Shown here piece after piece: positions 4,876-7,254 of a stretch of 7,254 nucleotides of DNA. The DNA lies in NCBI GenBank assembly GCA_009786295.1, contig WQTN01000094.1, positions 1 to 7,254 on the forward strand, written 5' to 3'. Each line of letters opens with the position of its first letter. Within the stretch, counting starts at the first letter, position 1. The DNA is from Methanomassiliicoccaceae archaeon (lineage in GTDB: Archaea > Thermoplasmatota > Thermoplasmata > Methanomassiliicoccales > Methanomethylophilaceae). A model generated the notes under the pieces. That model had not been told where the DNA came from, did no database searches, and worked only from the letters and a program-made list of their open reading frames with translations. Position numbers and translations under genes: made by a program.

Positions 4876-6420
4876 ATGCATTGGGCAGATGTGATAGCAA
4901 AAGAGATCGCTGATACATGCGAGAAACCGTTGATCGCAACAGGTATCAGCCCCTCGGGCATAATCCATGTAGGAAGCCTGAGAGAGGCCATTACCGGAGA
5001 ATCGGTAAGAAGCGCGATAGAAGGACTGGGAAAAGACGTACGAATGATATACATGATAGACTCAGCCGACTCTTTGAGAAAACGCTCTGACTTCCTGCCC
5101 GCATCTTACGATGAACATTTGAAGAAACCTCTGTCCGAGATACCATGCCCCTGCGGCAATCATGACAATTTTGCGCATCACTTCGCGCAGCCCTTCCTGA
5201 ACGCGGTTAAAACTCTGGATGTGAACTGCGAAGTGCTGTGGGCGCACGAATTGTATGAGAAAGGGGTGTTTGCCGAAGCCATCGACATCTGCTTCAGAAA
5301 AAGGAAGGAGATCATCAAGATACTCCATGAGGTGTCCGGAAGAGAAGAAAAAGAAGATTACACTCCGTACAACCCGTTGTGCAAAGCCTGCGGAAGATTC
5401 ACCGTCCCGATCCTAGATACTTATTCCTACCCCACTGTGGAATACAAGTGCACATGCGGACATCACGGCACAGCGGACATAACAAAATGGGATGGAAAAC
5501 TCACGTGGAGACTGGAATGGCCCGCAAAATGGTTGATCTTCGGGACCTCGGCCGAACCGTATGGCAAGGACCATGCCGCAGCTGGAGGATCGTATGATAC
5601 CGGCAAGAGGATCGCTGAAGAAATATACGGCTGCAAAGCGCCGTATCCGATCCCGTATGAATTCGTTCAGCTGAAAGGCATGGGCCAGATGCATAAGTCC
5701 ACCGGATCGTCCATCACGGGGGAGGACGCGATCAATATGACGCCTCCCGAGCTAGTCAATTATCTTTTCCTGAGGGTGAATCCAAGCAAAGCCATCGATT
5801 ACGATCCCGGAATGGGGGTCCTCGATATGGCTGATGAATACGACAGGATGGAAAGACTGTTCTTTTCCGGCGAGTTCGCCGAGACGGAGGAGAATGCGGT
5901 CCGCGCATATGAGATAGCGCAGCACAACCGCATCCCCAAAGAGCTGCCTCTGCAGATCCCCTACAGGCATCTTGTCAATGTTGTGCAGATGACGGACACA
6001 TTCGAAGGCGTGCTTGAGATACTCAGCAGGACCGCCGACGTCAGCGGAGCGACCGAAGAGGATATCAGCAGGCTTAAGAAAAGAGTGGACTGCGCGAAAT
6101 TCTGGCTCAACGGATTTGCTCCGAGCCAGGTGAAGTTCTTCGTATATCCTGCCCTCCCGCCTGGAGTAAAACTTACCATGAGCGACAAGGTATTCTTCCA
6201 GAAGCTCGTGGAGAAGATGAACGATGCCAACTGGGACGCCGAGACGATAGGTCAGATAATATCGGAGACCGGAAAGGATTCCCCGATCGGACTGAAAGGG
6301 GGATTCAGGGCCATATATCAGGTGTTGATCGCAAAGGATGTCGGCCCGAGGCTGGGCTCATTCCTTGCCAGTATGGACAAGCAGTTTGTGATAAACAGGT
6401 TCACAGAGGCATACAGATAA
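4876..6420 (+). CDS. lysS: Lysyl-tRNA synthetase, class I (LysRS1)
   Basis: This cytoplasmic enzyme activates lysine with ATP and charges tRNA-Lys. It is the class I type found in most archaea and some bacteria, unrelated to class II LysRS. From the ATG at 4876 the protein is 514 residues and starts MHWADVIAKEIA, the usual N terminus of the family; an upstream in-frame ATG at 4828 adds 16 residues that do not resemble the family and precedes the TATA box. The HIGH motif reads PSGIIHVGS (26-34). Zinc-binding cysteines are visible as CPC (91-93) and as CKAC (169-172) with CTC (192-194). The KMSKS-loop position reads GQMHKSTGSS (270-279), more divergent than the consensus. The helical anticodon-binding region fills the C-terminal half. 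The frame is complete and the stop is TAA, 2 bp from the convergent topoisomerase gene's stop. Identification is very secure. Confidence 0.96.
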   Translation: MHWADVIAKEIADTCEKPLIATGISPSGIIHVGSLREAITGESVRSAIEGLGKDVRMIYMIDSADSLRKRSDFLPASYDEHLKKPLSEIPCPCGNHDNFAHHFAQPFLNAVKTLDVNCEVLWAHELYEKGVFAEAIDICFRKRKEIIKILHEVSGREEKEDYTPYNPLCKACGRFTVPILDTYSYPTVEYKCTCGHHGTADITKWDGKLTWRLEWPAKWLIFGTSAEPYGKDHAAAGGSYDTGKRIAEEIYGCKAPYPIPYEFVQLKGMGQMHKSTGSSITGEDAINMTPPELVNYLFLRVNPSKAIDYDPGMGVLDMADEYDRMERLFFSGEFAETEENAVRAYEIAQHNRIPKELPLQIPYRHLVNVVQMTDTFEGVLEILSRTADVSGATEEDISRLKKRVDCAKFWLNGFAPSQVKFFVYPALPPGVKLTMSDKVFFQKLVEKMNDANWDAETIGQIISETGKDSPIGLKGGFRAIYQVLIAKDVGPRLGSFLASMDKQFVINRFTEAYR

Positions 6421-6422
6421 AC

Positions 6423-7254
6423 TCATAAGACGCCCATTTCGCCGAGTTTCTCCGGAAGATATGTGTCTGTGACGAAATCAAGACCATACTTGGCCAATGC
6501 CTGCTGTTCAGATTTTTTCTTCATGTCCAGCATGGCCTGTATCTCGCCTACCCAGAACGGGTCCACGAACCTCGGGTCCGAAAGTTCGGCCTGCAGAGCG
6601 CCGATATCCTTGTCGGACAGTTTATCGGTGGGCAGATCGTAATTAAGGATGTCCGATGCGGTTATCCCTATGAACTGCGCGGTCGGCGTGGCAAGGTATT
6701 CTGAGATATGGGCGGTCTTTATCGCACCGTAGGCAACCGACGCGAATATCCTGAAGGACCACGGGTCGCCGTCAGTGAACACCGTCACGGGAAGCCCCTT
6801 TTCTTCGTTCAGTCTCTTTATCAGGCGCCTGGTGCTCCTGGCGGGCTGGCCGCTAAGGTGTACGAGGATCGCGCCGTATCTCTCGGGGAAACCGTTCTCA
6901 ATGAGCCTTGCGAACATACCGCCTGTTTCGATGGCCATCACGAACTTCGCGTCGGTGTTGATGATCCCGAAGTTCTCCTTCTCCACATTGTACGGGACGG
7001 CAAAGCCGGTCTCGGCGACGTCATCCATGCAGTTGAATTTCTTCATTCCCTTTTTAGTAAGGGTGCTTATGTCCAAGTTGCCATAGACGTGGGCGCCGCT
7101 TTCCTCCGGCCTGAGTTTGAAATCCTCTCTCATGCATTTCGAGATTATCTCAAGGTCCTCCGCAAGGAGGTTGCTCTCATCCTGGCTGTTGAACTTCGCC
7201 CTTTCCCATCCTTCGGATATGTAGTACATCTCCCTTAAGGTTGAGGATTTATTG
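6423..7254 (-). CDS. top6A: DNA topoisomerase VI subunit A (Spo11 homologue), lacking its N terminus in this window
   Basis: This is the DNA-cleaving subunit of topoisomerase VI, the archaeal type IIB enzyme that relaxes and decatenates DNA with the ATPase subunit B. The visible 276 codons cover most of the usual ~360; the frame is still open at the right edge, so the N-terminal part is missing. The first codons read NKSSTLREMYYISEGW, the winged-helix segment with the active-site tyrosine. By comparison with Spo11 (VRDIFY) the second Tyr (codon 7221-7223) is the nucleophile. The Toprim metal ligands follow: Glu in FVMAIETGGMF (codon 6927-6929) and the DGD of FTDGDPW (codons 6771-6773 and 6765-6767). 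The ATG at 7227-7229 within that motif cannot be the true start. The B subunit usually lies next to A and would be expected beyond the edge. Confidence 0.95.
   Translation of the reverse strand, partial: NKSSTLREMYYISEGWERAKFNSQDESNLLAEDLEIISKCMREDFKLRPEESGAHVYGNLDISTLTKKGMKKFNCMDDVAETGFAVPYNVEKENFGIINTDAKFVMAIETGGMFARLIENGFPERYGAILVHLSGQPARSTRRLIKRLNEEKGLPVTVFTDGDPWSFRIFASVAYGAIKTAHISEYLATPTAQFIGITASDILNYDLPTDKLSDKDIGALQAELSDPRFVDPFWVGEIQAMLDMKKKSEQQALAKYGLDFVTDTYLPEKLGEMGVL

Noticed and set aside
6708..7238. 176-codon ORF on the plus strand
   Set aside because: Antisense to topoisomerase VI subunit A, whose catalytic motifs are clear.
1..7254. tRNA, rRNA, CRISPR or insertion-sequence signals
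   Set aside because: No cloverleaf, spaced identical repeats, transposase frame or terminal inverted repeats were seen by eye; a short non-coding RNA cannot be excluded without covariance searches.

Overview
The window looks like a stretch of a methanogenic thermoplasmatan chromosome, most likely of the order Methanomassiliicoccales. The archaeal assignment is firm. It rests on a class I lysyl-tRNA synthetase, a DNA topoisomerase VI A subunit, a 54-residue Sec61beta, and TATA boxes about 25-29 bp upstream of the start codons. The order-level assignment is an inference from the gene mix (acetate-uptake transporter, NikR-like metal regulator, class I LysRS, topoisomerase VI) and from the absence of TAG among the visible stop codons. 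No mobile element, CRISPR array, rRNA or tRNA was seen.

Layout. From 1 to 251 (minus) is the N-terminal part of a GPR1/FUN34/YaaH-family acetate transporter that runs off the left edge. From 429 to 1208 (minus) is a ZIP-family divalent metal transporter. It is transcribed divergently from a NikR-like ribbon-helix-helix regulator (1302-1685, plus). The 93 bp between them hold a near-perfect 21-bp palindrome next to the ZIP TATA box, so the three elements look like a self-contained metal-responsive switch. From 1733 to 3142 (plus) is an acidic, low-complexity 469-residue protein of unknown function with three copies of a Gly-Tyr motif spaced exactly 39 residues apart. From 3265 to 4524 (plus) is a CPA2/NapA-type cation:proton antiporter consisting of the membrane domain only. 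From 4565 to 4729 (minus) is the small Sec61beta gene, which an ORF cutoff of 60 codons would miss. It is divergent from lysyl-tRNA synthetase (4876-6420, plus). The synthetase gene converges with the topoisomerase VI subunit A gene (6423-7254, minus), whose 5' end lies beyond the right edge; the two stop codons are 2 bp apart.

Gene interplay. The left half is a transport and ion-homeostasis block (acetate, metal, cation/proton). The right half is core information processing and secretion. Six genes have a TATA-like box centred 24.5-29.5 bp before the ATG, which predicts mostly leaderless mRNAs. This pattern also fixes the LysRS start at 4876 rather than at the longer-ORF ATG at 4828. The regulator gene is the exception and carries a Shine-Dalgarno-like GGTG.

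Most worth a second look are the NikR-like/ZIP switch (its operator-like palindrome and a shifted metal-ligand histidine) and the repeat-bearing acidic protein at 1733-3142.
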